A DNA stretch of 64,000 bases, from positions 216,877,467 through 216,941,466 of the forward strand of contig NC_044976.1 in NCBI RefSeq assembly GCF_008728515.1, written 5' to 3'. Both the position numbers and the translations under genes were made by a program. The notes below the pieces were generated by a model. It did no database searches and was not told the DNA's origin. It saw only the letters and a program-made list of their open reading frames with translations. Below, piece by piece: positions 21,241-33,491 of this stretch. The DNA is from Papio anubis (taxonomy: Eukaryota; Chordata; Mammalia; Primates; Cercopithecidae). Each line of letters opens with the position of its first letter. Within the stretch, counting starts at the first letter, position 1.

Positions 21241-22059
21241 CGTACTCATCTTTTATAGTGGCAGGATCCTTTCCTCCCCAAGCTATGCAGTGGTGAAATG
21301 CTAGTGAATTTTCTTGACATGGCAGTGATTTCAGTGTGAAATGAGCTGCCATTTCATATCTTCATGGTGTTGCTGGTTTTACTCAGGGCTCTTTGGTTAT
21401 TCTGCAATTCCAATTATCTGATTCTGTTGAAATCCTGTGTGTTGCTGCCTCTGCCGCCCCTTCTTCCTCATTCTGCCCTGGGGAATATGTCAGATATTCA
21501 AGGCACACAGTACTGGCAAGACTCGCTTACTAAAAATCCATTTCCACCCCCACTCAAGTTTTAAGATCAGAAACGAGGTGGCTACTATCCTCTGTTATCT
21601 TTCATTCTAAAGTAAAATAATTTCTGAAATTCCCAAATGCTGCAGGAGAAGTATTACAAGGAAACCGAGAAATCACGTTTGAGAGATACCGTAGACGATT
21701 TGCTTCAACTTTCACGGGTTACTTCTTCGCCACTCCCTCTTCACAATCACTTTTCTTCCACTTCACAGTAAAAAAGTGTTCCTTTAACCCTTCCTGAAGA
21801 CGACTAAGAAGCACTGCTCTATGGCCCAAAATCCTCATTAAAGGGATACTTAAAAAAAAAAAAAGTATCATTTATGGCAGAGAGCACTGCGAGAGCTTAG
21901 GTATGAACTGCTGGAGGCAGCATCACCTGACGCCCACCAGGGGGCGAGCACGCTGCGGCGCCGGGGCCCCCCATCCATCCCGGGTATTGGTTTCCTTTTT
22001 CCTCCTTCTCATCTCTCTGTTAATACCTATCCTAGAGTTAGAATGCAGGCTTGAAAAAA
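21241..22059. other. Intergenic with a CTCF-like motif
   Basis: No gene recognised. The one notable element is the GC-rich CTCF-like site at 21934-21948. Confidence 0.45.
21934..21948 (+). promoter_or_regulatory. Predicted CTCF binding motif
   Basis: CCACCAGGGGGCGAG is an almost ideal match to the CTCF core (CCACNAGGGGGCGC/A). It sits in a local GC-rich patch between OR2B11 and the receptor pseudogene. Binding itself cannot be read from sequence. Confidence 0.6.
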
Positions 22060-22320
22060 AGTCACGGGGATGCATTTGTTTATTTGTATAAATTACTAGG
22101 GATGTAAGTGCACCTGTGAGACGTGGCTAGACTGCTCGTGGTGAATGAGGGCGTTTAGGTAATCATCACCTGAAGAGGATGCACCACACTCGGCAATTTC
22201 CCATCCCTCACCCCTCCCACTCTTACACCCTTCCGAGGCTCCAGTGCCTATTATTCCACACTCTGTGTCCATGTGTACACAGGCTTTGGCTCCCACATGG
22301 ACGTGTTTAACACGCTTATT
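22060..22320 (-). repeat. L1 3' fragment, antisense
   Basis: 'CTTCCGAGGCTCCAGTGCCT' and 'ATTATTCCACACTCTGTGTC' match the antisense 3' end of older L1s. Confidence 0.75.
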
Positions 22321-23106
22321 TAATTAAGAGTCGACAGAGGCCTTTTCAGGTGAAAAGTAAGTCTGGTTGGCCGGACTGGTTTGAAAATGAGGACTGGGTT
22401 TGCTAACGAGGATAAAGGGGAGGAATTTTCCAAAATTGAAATATACCTTTTAAATGCTCTTTCCTCTCTTGGAATATTCTCCCCACTTCCTCTCTCATCC
22501 AGGACATTTCCCTGCATTCTATAAGGCTCAGCTCAGTGTTATCTGCTCACGCCAGTGTGAGACTAAGAATCAGTGAGTGGAAGAATCTGCCTTAGAGTCC
22601 CATTCTGCTTATTCCATTGTGTGCACCATTAGACTTTGGGGACTCCAAGAAACTGAGAGCTTCACTGGGCTCTCCAAAGCTGGGAACCACGTTTTCTCTG
22701 TAAGGAGACCTGTCTTTACTCCCATCACTCTGTTGAAGTCCTAGTGTCTTTTGTGCATAATTGGTTTAGGGATCACAGTACTTGCAACAGGAAATTCTAG
22801 AGTAATTCTTTCAACCACCTTTTGTTAAACCTTTGGCTTTGTGGTAGATTTTAAGACTGGGGTCAGTGGTGATAGAACTGACCAAAATTAACTAATTAAT
22901 GATGTTGGATTGCTGTAGAATGACTGTATTAATTTCATGTGGGGGCATTCTAAGAACTCCAAGTGTGTGGAGGTGAAGCTGCAAGTTTCCATAAGGAAGG
23001 TATTTCTGTAAAGATTGTAGAAACCTAAAATAACCTAATTTCTTTTAAACACATATGTATATACACATGCCAAATTGCAGGGCATTGCAGAGCACCTTAG
23101 TATCTG
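22321..23106. other. Intergenic, no gene seen
   Basis: No recognised gene or repeat. Confidence 0.4.
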
Positions 23107-23278
23107 TTGTTTTTTATTTTTTAAACTTAGAGACAGGGTCTCATTTTGTTACCCAGGCTGGAGTGAGGTGGCGTGATCATAGCTCAGTGCAGCCTTAAAT
23201 TCCTGAGCTCAAGAGATTCTCCAACCTCTGCCTCCCAAGCAGCTGGGACTACAGGCTCACAGTACGATGTCCAGCTAA
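23107..23278 (-). repeat. Old partial Alu (AluJ/FLAM-like), antisense
   Basis: 'GAGACAGGGTCTCATTTTGTT' through 'CAGCTGGGACTACAGGC'. Only the left arm is present and it is diverged. Confidence 0.75.
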
Positions 23279-23547
23279 CCTGTTGGTTATTTATACCCTG
23301 GGTGATCTGTTGCACAGGTGCACCTGTTCTCTCACTTATTTCTCGTGGCTTCACAGTATCCTCTAATGTACTGCTCAATTCCCAGAGGTTTATTTTAAGC
23401 CTTCATGTATTACCTCTTGAGACTCCCTTTCATTCCCAGTGGTTTTGAATTGCCTCTGTGGATGGGAAGCCAAATGCCCTCATCTCAGAATATAGCAGGC
23501 TGCAAGTTCCAACTACAGGGAAATGATGTGTCTTCAGTCCATGTGTA

Positions 23548-23771
23548 GGGAGTGTCTTAGTCTGCTTGGGCTGTCTTAAAATAAATACTGCACACTGAGT
23601 GGCTCAGACACCAGACATTTATTCTCTACAGTTCCAGAGTCCGGGAAATCCAAAATCAAGGTCCTGGAAGATTCAGTTTCTGGTGAGGCTCCTTACAGAT
23701 GACTGCTTTCTTGCCTCTGTGTGTGTGTGTGTGTGTGTGCATGCGCGTGTATATGAGAGACAGAGAGAGAG

Positions 23772-23824
<53 letters not shown>

Positions 23825-23985
23825 ATCTTTCGCATTTCTCTTCTTGTAAAGGCCCTAATCCCATCATGAGGACTTCACTTTCGTGACCTAATTACCTCCT
23901 AAGAGTCCCACCTCCAAATGCCATCACAATGGGGGTCAAGGCTTCAACATATGAATTCTGGGAGAAGCTAAATATTAAATTCATA
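23548..23985 (-). mobile_element. Solo LTR, ERVL/MaLR-like, antisense
   Basis: Same family pattern as 1017-1416: 'TTAGTCTGCTTGGGCTGTCTT' at one end and 'CTTCAACATATGAATTCTGGG' at the other, with 'AAAGGCCCTAATCCCATCATG' inside. A compound microsatellite (23717-23822) has expanded within it. Confidence 0.65.
23717..23822 (+). repeat. Compound (GT)n-(CA)n-(GA)n microsatellite
   Basis: (GT)10 is followed by GCATGCGCGTGTATATG, a short GA run, (CA)8 and a pure (GA)n of about 35 bases. It lies inside the LTR at 23548-23985. Confidence 0.95.
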
Positions 23986-23989
23986 GCAG

Positions 23990-25250
23990 GAAGCCACAGC
24001 AAGTCTCTCCATCATATTGGAGATAAATGAAGACACACTCTGAGAATCATTTGAGAAAAGTCACTCAATGGCTGAGATGAGTCATGAGGATATATGATCT
24101 ACTTTCATTACTATTTATAAACATGCTTCTGTTATCAAGCCAAGCAAAGTGTCCTTCTTTGTACCTAGAATGTAACCAAGGAAAGCTAGAAAATGAACCA
24201 CCAGCTTTTTGTTTTGTTTTGTTTTTTGTTTTTTTACAATGGCAGAATAGCAAACAATGGAATGGATCTAAGGAGTCCAAAGGCAGAGTTTTATCATCCA
24301 GGGAAGGGAAGCCCTGCACTCTTATCACATAACAGAAACATTCTCACAGTGGAGATGGATGTAGCTGGATGAATAAAGCTCTCACAGTTGGTGAGACACA
24401 TCAAGCCACTGCTGCTTTTGGTTTTTGATTCCTTGTGGACCACAGATGTTTGGCATTTCGGGGAGATTTGGTAGGGTAGAGAATGCATTGGCTTGCTGAC
24501 GGAAGGACTACACTCTTATCTTCTATCACCTTTCCAATAACTTCTCTTCTATAAAGCTGCTTTCTTGTGGGTTTTTATAAAGTGTTGCACAGACTCTGAG
24601 CATATGCATTAGTGGTTTATACTCAAGATGGAAGTGCATTCCTAACAATCTTCTGCCCCAGTCTGAGCGGCCGGTTGGCTCTACTCTTTGATATCTCCCT
24701 TTGTAAATCAATGCTCACTGGTTCAAAACATCTTTTCTCAGAAGTAAACCTCTCTTCTTGTCAGAGATCTCACTAGTGTACCCTCTGGCACTCTATTGTT
24801 CAATTTCTCATGAAGGATCCTGGGCCCTTAATGTTTTCTCTCTCTTTTGGAAAACAAGTTAGTGTTAATAATCTGACAATAAAATTGTTTACAGCAAGAT
24901 TTTTCTGAACCCTTTCCACACAGAAAATTTCAAAAGTTACAACAAGTAGAACATGTCAAATGTTCAAACTTTCTGAGAAAAAAGTATACTTGCTTTCTCT
25001 TTGAAGTTATAACGATAAGAGAGGAACCTGCCCATCAAATTTAGTCCAAATGAACTATGGAGCTCTGATTTGATACCACCCGACTGTCTTCTCTGCCTTA
25101 GGAAATGTTAGCGAGGGATCAGATGTTCAGAACCACGCCCACTTTGAAGCAGATGCCTCATTATGAGCAAAGCATTTGTCTTCATCTCAACAATGTTGGG
25201 CTGGGAAGTCAATTTCTGTTTAGATACATGGAAAAAGGAAGGCATTTCAT
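23990..25250. other. Intergenic, no gene seen
   Basis: No recognised gene. A T-rich (TTTTG)n patch lies at about 24207-24235. Confidence 0.4.
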
Positions 25251-25251
25251 T

Positions 25252-25600
25252 TAGCTGGGCATCATGGTGCCCACTTGTGGTCTCAACTACTTGGGAAACT
25301 GAGGCAGGGAGCCTGAAGCAGGAGGATGACTTGAGGCCAGGAGTTCAAGACCAGCTGGGCAACATAGTGAGATCCTGCCTGTGCAAAACAAAAAAGTTAG
25401 CCAGGTGTGGTAGCATGCACCTGTAGTCCCAGCTACTTGAGAACCTGAGGTGGGAGGATTGCTTGAACCCTGGAGGTCAAGGCTGCAGTGAACCATGATC
25501 CTGCCACTGCACTCCAGTCTGGGTGCCAGAGTAAGATCTTGTCTCAAAACAAACAAACAATAAAAAACAAACAAACAAACAAATACAAAATGCACACACA
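25252..25600 (+). repeat. Old Alu (AluJ-like), sense
   Basis: A diverged sense Alu starting at 'AGCTGGGCATCATGGTG'. The A-rich tail is mostly (CAAA)n. Confidence 0.85.
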
Positions 25601-25671
25601 CAAAATAAAAACCAAAAAGGCAAGTCATAGACTCTAAAGGATAACCAGCTTTAAACTTAAATTAAATTAAT

Positions 25672-25785
25672 TTTTTTGAGCCCAGGAGGAGTTCAAGGAT
25701 GCAGTAAGCTATGATTGTGCTACTGTACTCCAGCCTGGGTTACAGAGCCAAATCCTTTCTCTTAAAAAACAAACAAATAAAAAAG
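25672..25785 (+). repeat. Partial Alu right arm, sense
   Basis: 'TTGAGCCCAGGAGGAGTTC' to 'TACTCCAGCCTGGGTTACAG', then an A-rich tail. Only a right-arm fragment. Confidence 0.7.
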
Positions 25786-25957
25786 AGCAAAAGTGGGGCA
25801 TTTCATAAAGGAGAGGCTTGGACCTAGTTTTTGATCGTATCTACTTTTAAATAATATTACGAGTAGGGAATAAATGGATAGTATATATATTTTTTGCTGT
25901 AAGTTTCTGGTTAAATTCCCCTCTATTTGTTATGAGAGATCAAAAGTAGTTATCTTC

Positions 25958-26083
25958 CAGCCCAGGCACAGTGGCTCATGACTGTAATACCAGTATTTTG
26001 GGAGGCCAAGCTGGGAAGATTGCCTGAGTTTGAGACCAGCCTGGGCAATACAGGAGGACCCTGTCTCTATAAAAAAGAATTTA
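25958..26083 (+). repeat. Alu left monomer (FLAM-like), sense
   Basis: 'CCAGGCACAGTGGCTCATG' through 'CCTGTCTCTATAAAAAAG'. A complete Alu immediately follows it in the same orientation. Confidence 0.75.
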
Positions 26084-26386
26084 GGCCGGGCTCAGTGGCT
26101 CACGCCTGTAATCCCAGCACTCTGGGAGGCTGACGTGGGTGGATCACCTGAGGTCAGGAGTTCAGGACCATTCTGACCAACATGGCAAAACCCCGTCTCT
26201 ACTAAAAATACAAAAATTAGCCAGGTTTGGTGGTAGGTGCCTGTAATCCCAACTACTCGGGAGGCTGAGGCAGGAAAATCACTTGAACCCAGGAGGCAGA
26301 GGTTGTAGTGAGCCGAGATGGTGCCATTGCACTCCAACCTGGGCGACAGAGCGAGACCCCATGTCAAAAAAAAAAAAAAAAAAAAA
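26084..26386 (+). repeat. Alu (AluS-like), sense
   Basis: Full-length sense Alu ending in an uninterrupted A run of 21-22 bases. Confidence 0.93.
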
Positions 26387-27351
26387 GATTTTAAAAATAC
26401 ATACTTTAAAAAGTAGGCATCATTCAGAAAAGGGAGTCTCCTATGGCTTTGGCAAGCGGCGAAAACAAATTCGACAAGGACATTATGTGCTTCTGGAGTC
26501 CAAATAAATTGGGATCCCCTTTGTACTCTATTAATCCTTAGTTTAAATCTCTGTTCAATCACTGTTCCATGTCTTATGTCTTAGGCATTTAGAGCTTAAT
26601 ATTTAGTGATCAGTATACAATGGAAGAAGGCTGTCTAATCTCTAGAAGCATACAATGAAACAGAGAAATTAGACGAATGCAGATGATGGCTCATAAATAT
26701 ATAAAATAAGATATATCGAATCAAATTTGTCATAAATTAGTTGAAAGAAGTAAATCTGTTATGGTGAGGCTGAAATTATTATCTCATAAATGAATGAGAT
26801 GGATTGTGAGGACATGGATGAAGTAAGAACGGAATAAATTGTAGGGTGACAAGGTGTTGGAGGAAGGAGGGAGGGCATGAGTTGCTTGGAAACAGGAGAG
26901 GTTAGAATGAGTAGTTGAGTAGGACACATATCAATCCAATAAGTCTTATTTAGAAATCTTCTTGGGACCTATTCAAGTGTTCTAGCAAATTTACTTGAGA
27001 GCATCTGGTAAAAGGGAGAAATTACAGGAAGAGATTTGAAAAGATGGTGTTGTTCACTTTCGCATAGATGGATGGACCATGCTGCCCATTGTGTCCACTG
27101 AAAACACATGTGCCCATTGTGTTCTCAGAAGACATTTGGGAAGGGTCAAGAGAAGCACAATGGCTCTATTTGGGATTTCAGAAGATAGCACTTTCTAGTC
27201 AAAAGAGCTTCTGCAGACATCAGGGTAGCTCATGTTGAGAGATGGGAACTCTTTCCTTGGAGCTTGCGGACACTCATTTGGAAAGCCGACATGCTATTAT
27301 TAATGGATGCATGCAGGCAGAGATTATCTGACTTTTCAAGACCACCCTACC
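26387..27351. other. Intergenic, no gene seen
   Basis: AT-rich and without recognisable genes. On the minus strand it is downstream of the receptor pseudogene. Confidence 0.4.
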
Positions 27352-28266
27352 CTAGGATAGTAGGATCCTACTCCACGCCCTCTTCACTTTCTTATTTCTC
27401 AGGGTGTAGATGAATGGTTTGAGCAGTGGAGTGACAACAGAGTAGAAAAAAGACATGAACTTGGCTTGAGTATTATTGGCAGAGTGCTGGACGTACATGT
27501 AGATTGCTGACCCAAAGTATATGATGACGACCACCAAGTGGGAACTGCAGGTGCTGAGAGCCTTGTGCCTTCCTTTGGCTGAAGATAACTTCAGTACAGC
27601 CCTCACAGTGAAGGCGTAAGAGATGAGCACAAGCAGGGGTGCCACCAGTGCAAAAGGGATAGCACCTACAGTCAGGGACAGGTCATTAGCAGTGGTGTCA
27701 CCACAGGCCAGCTTGATCAGAACAGGCACCTCACAGAAGTGATCCAGGGTGTGGTGACCACAGCATTGAAGCTGGAAGGTGAGCATGGCTTGGATCAGGG
27801 AATTGGCCAGGCCACTGGAACAGGCTGCAGCTGCCAGCTGCACACACACCCAGGGACGCATAATGAGTGTGTACCTGAGGTGCTGGCAGATAGTCACATG
27901 GCAATCAAAAGCCATTACTGTCAGCAGGGCACATTCAGTGCAACCTGTCCAGTGGAATAGGTAGGCCTGCGTGATGCAGCCCCAGGAAGCAATTGTCTTC
28001 CCTGGTCTCCAGAGGTTGGCCAGCAGCTGTGGTACAATGGTGAAGGTGACACAAAGGTTGAGCACACAGAGATTGTCCAGGAAGAAGTACATGAGGGTCT
28101 GGAGTCTGGGCTCCATGAGGGAGAGAAGGATGATGGAGCTGTTTCCCATCAAGGTGAGGATGAAGGAAACCAGGACCAATCCAAAGAGAGGAATCTCTAG
28201 CTATGGATGCTCCAAGAAGCCCAACAAGACAAATGTGCTGGAAAAATTCACATTTTCTCCTTGCAT
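27352..28266 (-). pseudogene. Olfactory receptor family 2 pseudogene (OR2C-like)
   Basis: Full-length relic of a class II odorant receptor gene, 305 codons from ATG at 28266 to the stop at 27352. Codon 22 is TAG (28201-28203), truncating the protein in its N-terminal tail. Downstream, all seven helices remain in one frame, with GN in TM1, the loop block CEVPVLIKLACGD, KALSTCSSHL and KPFIYTLRNK. Further damage: MAxDRYVAIC has become MAFDCHVTIC, the LDHFFCE block has lost one residue, and NPFIY reads KPFIY. A splice acceptor (TTTCCCTCTAG) still lies about 20 bases upstream of the ATG. Family 2 is clear; the OR2C affinity is my impression. Internal ATGs could not give a complete receptor. Confidence 0.9.
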
Positions 28267-28324
28267 GGTATCCACCTTACATACAGCTAGAGGGAAAGAG
28301 ACAAGATTTTGAGGATAAATGTGA

Positions 28325-28440
28325 TTTTTATTTTTTTATTTTCTTTTCAACTTTGATTTAATGTTCAGGGGTACATGTGCAGGGTATTCAGGCAGTAAAT
28401 GTGTGCCAAAATCCCACTTTCATATTTCAACCACTCCATA
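28325..28440 (-). repeat. Short L1 3' tip, antisense
   Basis: 'TTTAATGTTCAGGGGTACATG' follows a T-rich run, as at the antisense L1 3' end. Confidence 0.55.
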
Positions 28441-28959
28441 GGAACCTCCCCAAGTCTTCAGCTATGCTGGCGGGATAATCTGCATAATTGCTCTGGGAAG
28501 TTCTTAAAATATGAGGCAGATTCTGTATAGCACTTCCCTAACAGTTGACCTTAAAGTAGGGATGAAGGTGTAGTATTCTAGACATAGTGAGAAACGCTAC
28601 AGAGCCCAGCCAACTCAACTACATATCTGTTTATATAAAGATTTCTCTCTCTTTTTCTCTGTCCCTCTTCCATCTTCCTCTTCCCCACCATTGTCTTCCA
28701 GTTCATTCATAAAGCTCACTAAAAGAAGACATGCACTCCTTTGCATTTAGCATGTCTCTTTCAGAAAATCGGTTATAGGAAACACTGCTTAATGTTTCCT
28801 TTCAGTCAAGTTAGATGGAAGATATTTGGATTCTCAGATAGACAGGTTAGAAATTGTGGGTGTTCTTATAGCTGCAAAACAGCACAAACTCTTTCTGTAG
28901 TGAACAGGCCATCCAATGGTAGTTTATTTTAGGCAATCCTCTCTCCTTATCTTTTTCCT
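28441..28959. other. Intergenic, no gene seen
   Basis: Nothing recognised. Confidence 0.4.
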
Positions 28960-29190
28960 CCCAGTTTTAATTATGGTAAAATATACATAACATAAAATGC
29001 ACTGTCTCAACCATTTTGAAGTACACGGTTCAGTGGTATTAAGTACATTCATATTGTTGGGCTACCATCACTGCCATTCATCTTTAGAATCTTCATCTTG
29101 TAAAACACAAACTATACATATTAACCAATAATTCTCTGTTCTCCCCTCCTCTGAGGCCCTGGCAATCACTATTTTTCTTTCACCTATCCT
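28960..29190 (-). repeat. L1M-type 3' fragment, antisense
   Basis: 'AAAATATACATAACATAAAAT', 'TACACGGTTCAGTGGTATTAA' and 'CATTCATATTGTTGGGCTACC' match an antisense old L1 3' region. Confidence 0.7.
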
Positions 29191-30405
29191 CAGCTCACCA
29201 CCACTTAATTGTGAAAACAGCTCATTTCCCCTGACTCATTTACTGTGCTTGGGGAAATCACCTTTGTTCCACCTTCCAAAGAATGAAATTATCTCCCAAC
29301 TAGGCCAGAGAGGCAGTTACTGTTGTGGTGTAGTTTTAAAATGCTGAGTACCACACTATCAAATACATTTCTGTTATTAGTGTGCTCATACTTCTCAACT
29401 CATTTTATGTTGCAAAATTTTACCAGGATGGGTCATGATGAGGAGTTGTCACATAATAACTCATAACAACTGCAACTGTCAGTTTTATGGGTGTTTATCA
29501 AACTAATGTTATTTAGAAAGACTCACACCTTTTTTGTGTGTTTTTTTTTTTTTTGTTTTTTGAAATAGGATGAGTAAGATTGATTGTAAGAGACAGAGAG
29601 ATTCTGAGACAGATGGGCAGATTGTCTTTCCAGATTTCAAAATCAGAGTGATTGCCATTAGTTATAACTTGAACTAATCTTTTAATTACAGTTTTAGACT
29701 CAGTACTCCTACACTAGCTTGAAACTTCAATATTTTGAAGAACGTGAAAACTAGCAAAAGCCACTACATAGTTCTTGTACTTTATTCTTCTAGCCATAGG
29801 TTTTATTTGGATATAACAAATTTGTATTTTTGCCCTTAAACTGTTAGGTCACACAGTTATGTGTGGATGCCAACCCCATTAAACCAATGTAGAATCCACT
29901 CAGTTTTTATATACCTGCAGTATTAATTATAACAAGATTGATGAGACTATTACGAGGTTGTAAGCATTTTCAACTGTTTATGAAAAACATAATGTATAAC
30001 TTTTAATGAGCAATTTTTCTCAATGTTCTAACAAATACAGCTTCACATTGCTAACACCCAGAGTCTAGTTTTAGGAAATATATATGAAGTCCTCTGTATT
30101 GTATCAAAAATATTTATAATTTATCATGTAGAGATTACTACAAGATATGAAATTAGAATGAGAGCTAAATAATTCAATAGTTCGATGTAGCCATTCTCTA
30201 AATATACCTCTTTTCTTTCTAAACAAAAGGAAATCATTCACCAAATCCTCTTCCTACTCAAAGGCTTTTGTGTTGACAATTTTCTCAAGATTTGCCATTA
30301 AATACGATTCAACTTTGTGGATATGGTTCCAAATAGAATTTTAACTGAGCTGTATAATGATTTTATTCCATATAATTTCACTACCCTTTGGCTTTAAAAT
30401 TATGT
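29191..30405. other. Intergenic AT-rich DNA, no gene seen
   Basis: No ORF over 60 codons and no family recognised. A T-rich tract lies at 29530-29560. Confidence 0.4.
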
Positions 30406-30408
30406 TAA

Positions 30409-30502
30409 AACAATATATATACACACATATATATGCTTAAATATATATGTTTATATATTATTGTAACATAATTATATATTTAAACATATATATGTATATT
30501 TA
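30409..30502. repeat. (TA)n-rich low-complexity tract
   Basis: Repeated ATATATAT and ACACATATATAT segments with several internal inverted repeats. Confidence 0.9.
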
Positions 30503-30825
30503 AAAACTGGCTGATTAACTAGTAAATATAACCTTGCCTTTGGGAATTTCCTTACTTCTTAAACTTCTGTGGAGAATAAATGTATTGTGGACCTTAATTA
30601 GCACAATTTCCTGAAGAATTAACTTTTGAGTTCCATGCTTAGAAGCAAAGCTTGCATGAACAAAGAACATCTGTTGCCAGACATTTTATAACAATGATCA
30701 GTGTCACTACTTGACAGCAGCACTGCTATTGTCACTGTTGTATTGTACTCCCCATACTCCGGCTTTCCACCCAGAAGTCAGTCTGATACAACTGGCAGGT
30801 TGATTTTATCTACACACTCCATTAT

Positions 30826-31250
30826 CATATGCTATGGACTGAATTGTGGCTCCCAAAATTCACATGCTGAAGCGCTAACCCCCAGTGTGACTGCATCTGC
30901 AGATAGGATCTTTGGGAGGTAATTAATGTTAAATGAGATAATGAAGGTGGCACCCTAATTCAATAGGACTGTGGCCTTATTAGAAGAGGAAGTGCTCTCT
31001 CTCACTTGCTCGCACGCTCTGTGTTTCTGTCTCCCTTTCTCTCTCTTTCATATTCTTTCTCTCTCCCCACCATGTGAGGACACAGAGAAAAGGTGATCTT
31101 TCGCAAGCCAGGAACAGAGTCCTTACCAGAAACCAAATCCTGACAGAAACTTCATCCTGGACTTTTTGGTCTCCAGAACTGTGAGAAGGTAAAATTCTAT
31201 TTTTTACACTGTGGTGGTTAATTTGTTATGGCAGCCCAACCAGGCGAATG
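30826..31250 (+). mobile_element. Solo LTR, ERVL/MaLR-like, sense
   Basis: It begins 'TATGCTATGGACTGAATTGTG', contains 'ATCTTTGGGAGGTAATTAA' and 'CCATGTGAGGACACAGAG', and ends with 'CTCCAGAACTGTGAGAAGG' and 'TTATGGCAGCCCAACC'. It is the sense orientation of the layout seen at 1017-1416. No internal region is attached. Confidence 0.65.
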
Positions 31251-31769
31251 CATCACCTTCATTATATTGTCTCTCTCTACCTCATTCATTCTTCTATCCT
31301 TTTCATTTCATCAAAAAACAAATCATTATGTAACATAAAGTGTGGATACACAGCAAATGTTTTCATTTGTTCCACATTTTGAAGGACTTTTAATCTCACA
31401 CATGGGAAGAGTGCATATAAACTAGTTTCAGAAAACAAATAGCATGAATTTGGAAACATAATTTCCTGAAGGCCGAAAAAACTAAAACTATGAGTTAAGT
31501 TTTTAGAAAATGCTACAAAATTATATTTTTTTCTTTATGCGGAAATAAAAACACACAAGGAAGACGCAGAATAATTGCTAACTACAATCTTATTTAGAAA
31601 AGTGAGTTCTAGAAGAGCATTTCAGCACTATACTGTCAAGCAATTAGGAATAATCACCTTGCATTGAACATGTGTTTAATTCTTTAGATTCACAGATATT
31701 ACGGCACAATATCTTCAATTAACTTGTAAATGATCATAGTCATGGAAAATTCCTATCAGAAAAAGTATC
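31251..31769. other. Intergenic, no gene seen
   Basis: Nothing recognised. Confidence 0.4.
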
Positions 31770-31950
31770 GGCCCGGTGCAATGGCTCACGCCTGTAATCC
31801 CAGCACTTTGGGAGGCGGAGGCGGGTGAATCACCAGAGGTCAGGAGTTCTAGACCAGCCTGGCCAACATGGTGAAATCCCATCTCTACTAAAAATTTAAA
31901 AAAAAAAGAAAAAAAGAAAAAAAAATTAGCTGGGCATGGTGGTGCATGAA
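31770..31950 (+). repeat. 3'-truncated Alu, sense
   Basis: A complete left arm, an expanded A-rich linker, then only the first part of the right arm ('TTAGCTGGGCATGGTGGTGCA') before unrelated sequence. Confidence 0.85.
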
Positions 31951-32589
31951 AGCAGAATCCTGGAATTAAACATTGACTAAGTTTGTGATAAACTCTGGGG
32001 AGACCTGGAGGAGAAACTAAATACATAATCTTGTAATTTTATAAGCATTTTGAGAAAGTGTGAGCAGTAGTAGCAAATGTAGGCAACTCTAAACAAACAT
32101 GAAAAATAGCATGATTTGCAGAATGTGGCTTTGGATGTTGGTTGAGAGTGGGCACCATGGACATGGTTGGGGCATCTGGTTTAGGGGGATGAGCATAGTG
32201 TTTGTATCCAGAGTACATATCTCTGGATCTGTGTCACAGACACAGTGACACTACATACTTAGGGCAAGAAGTATCAGCACTTTGAGCCTCAGCCTTCTTG
32301 CACAAAAATGCAAGATATAACGTTCGCCTCCTAGGGTTTGGAGATGATTGAATGCTTTAATGTATGGGAATAGAAGGCATGCTGAAACTGATTATTTCTT
32401 CATTCCAAAAATGATTATTTTTTGTAAATAATAAACAAAAACAAGCAAAACCATAACAGCATGCAAGAATCAGTGTGGGAAGAGCAGAAATTATGTTGCC
32501 GTGTTCCAAATACTACCGCCTACATTTTAACAGTTGTTGAGCCCTGTGCAATTTAGTTAGCTTCCAGCTGAGCCTCTATTTTTTCACTT
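31951..32589. other. Intergenic with a MIR-like relic
   Basis: No gene. About 32220-32375 resembles a sense MIR ('TTTGAGCCTCAGCCTTCTTG' then 'GCCTCCTAGGGTTTGGAGATGA'), at low confidence. Confidence 0.4.
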
Positions 32590-32790
32590 CTAGAGCAAGA
32601 ATTATCACAGTTTATATATTATTTGCACTTTAACTTGGTGCTAAATAACTGGGAAATATATGTAGTCAATGTAGAGGAAACTGAAGCACAGAGAGATCAG
32701 GAAAGCTACAAGAGAAAGCAGAGCTACACCATGACACAGCTGGAGATTACACTCACACCAGAAGCCAGGCCCTTTCACTGCACTGCCTCA
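32590..32790 (-). repeat. MIR-like relic, antisense
   Basis: 'GAGGAAACTGAAGCACAGAGAG' through 'CACAGCTGGAGATTACACTC' is an antisense MIR pattern. Confidence 0.6.
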
Positions 32791-33491
32791 TAAAAGAGAT
32801 GCAAATCTATGATGATGCAAAGCTGGCAGGGATTGCTCATGCACATCACCCCAACAATGAAGAAGCTGATTCTGAGTAAAAAAGATAAAACGTAAACAGG
32901 ATGTTGCTTTAAAATTCAACTGCTCCATTATAGGCTACGGGAAAGCTGGTTGGGAAACCGCTTGTGCAATAACATTCTGACAATCTCTCTCTCTCTCTTT
33001 TTCTTCATTCAGTTTAGAAGGTTCTATGAAAAGTTTTCTTTGATTACACATTTTAAATAAATAAAGCAATAGAGAAATTATGAGAAAACCTAATGAATTG
33101 TTTTCAATAGTAAAAATACCATTCATATAAAAATCTAGTAAAACTATGCATTCTATACTGTTAAACCACCTGGTTTTTTTTGTTGTTGTTGTTTGCTTGT
33201 TTTTTGTTTGTTTATGTAACTTATTTTTTCCTTTCCTTTCTTTTTATTTTTCAACTTTTATTTTAGATTCAGGGGAGGTAATCTTTTCAAATTGAATTTT
33301 AAATTGACACACTGGAGTGTTTGGGAGGGGAGTCTGGAGACTTGCTGTAGAACACTCTCTTTGAAGGATTTATTATTGGCAGGGCCAGTGTTATACAGAA
33401 ATAATATCATTTTCTAAATGAGTTCACATTTGGAAGAGAGGGACATACACCTGAACATTTTTTTCAGTAGGAAACTACATTAAAACACAAT
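32791..33491. other. Intergenic, T-rich patch, no gene seen
   Basis: A (TTTG)/(TTG)n-rich patch lies at about 33172-33225. Nothing else recognised. Confidence 0.4.
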
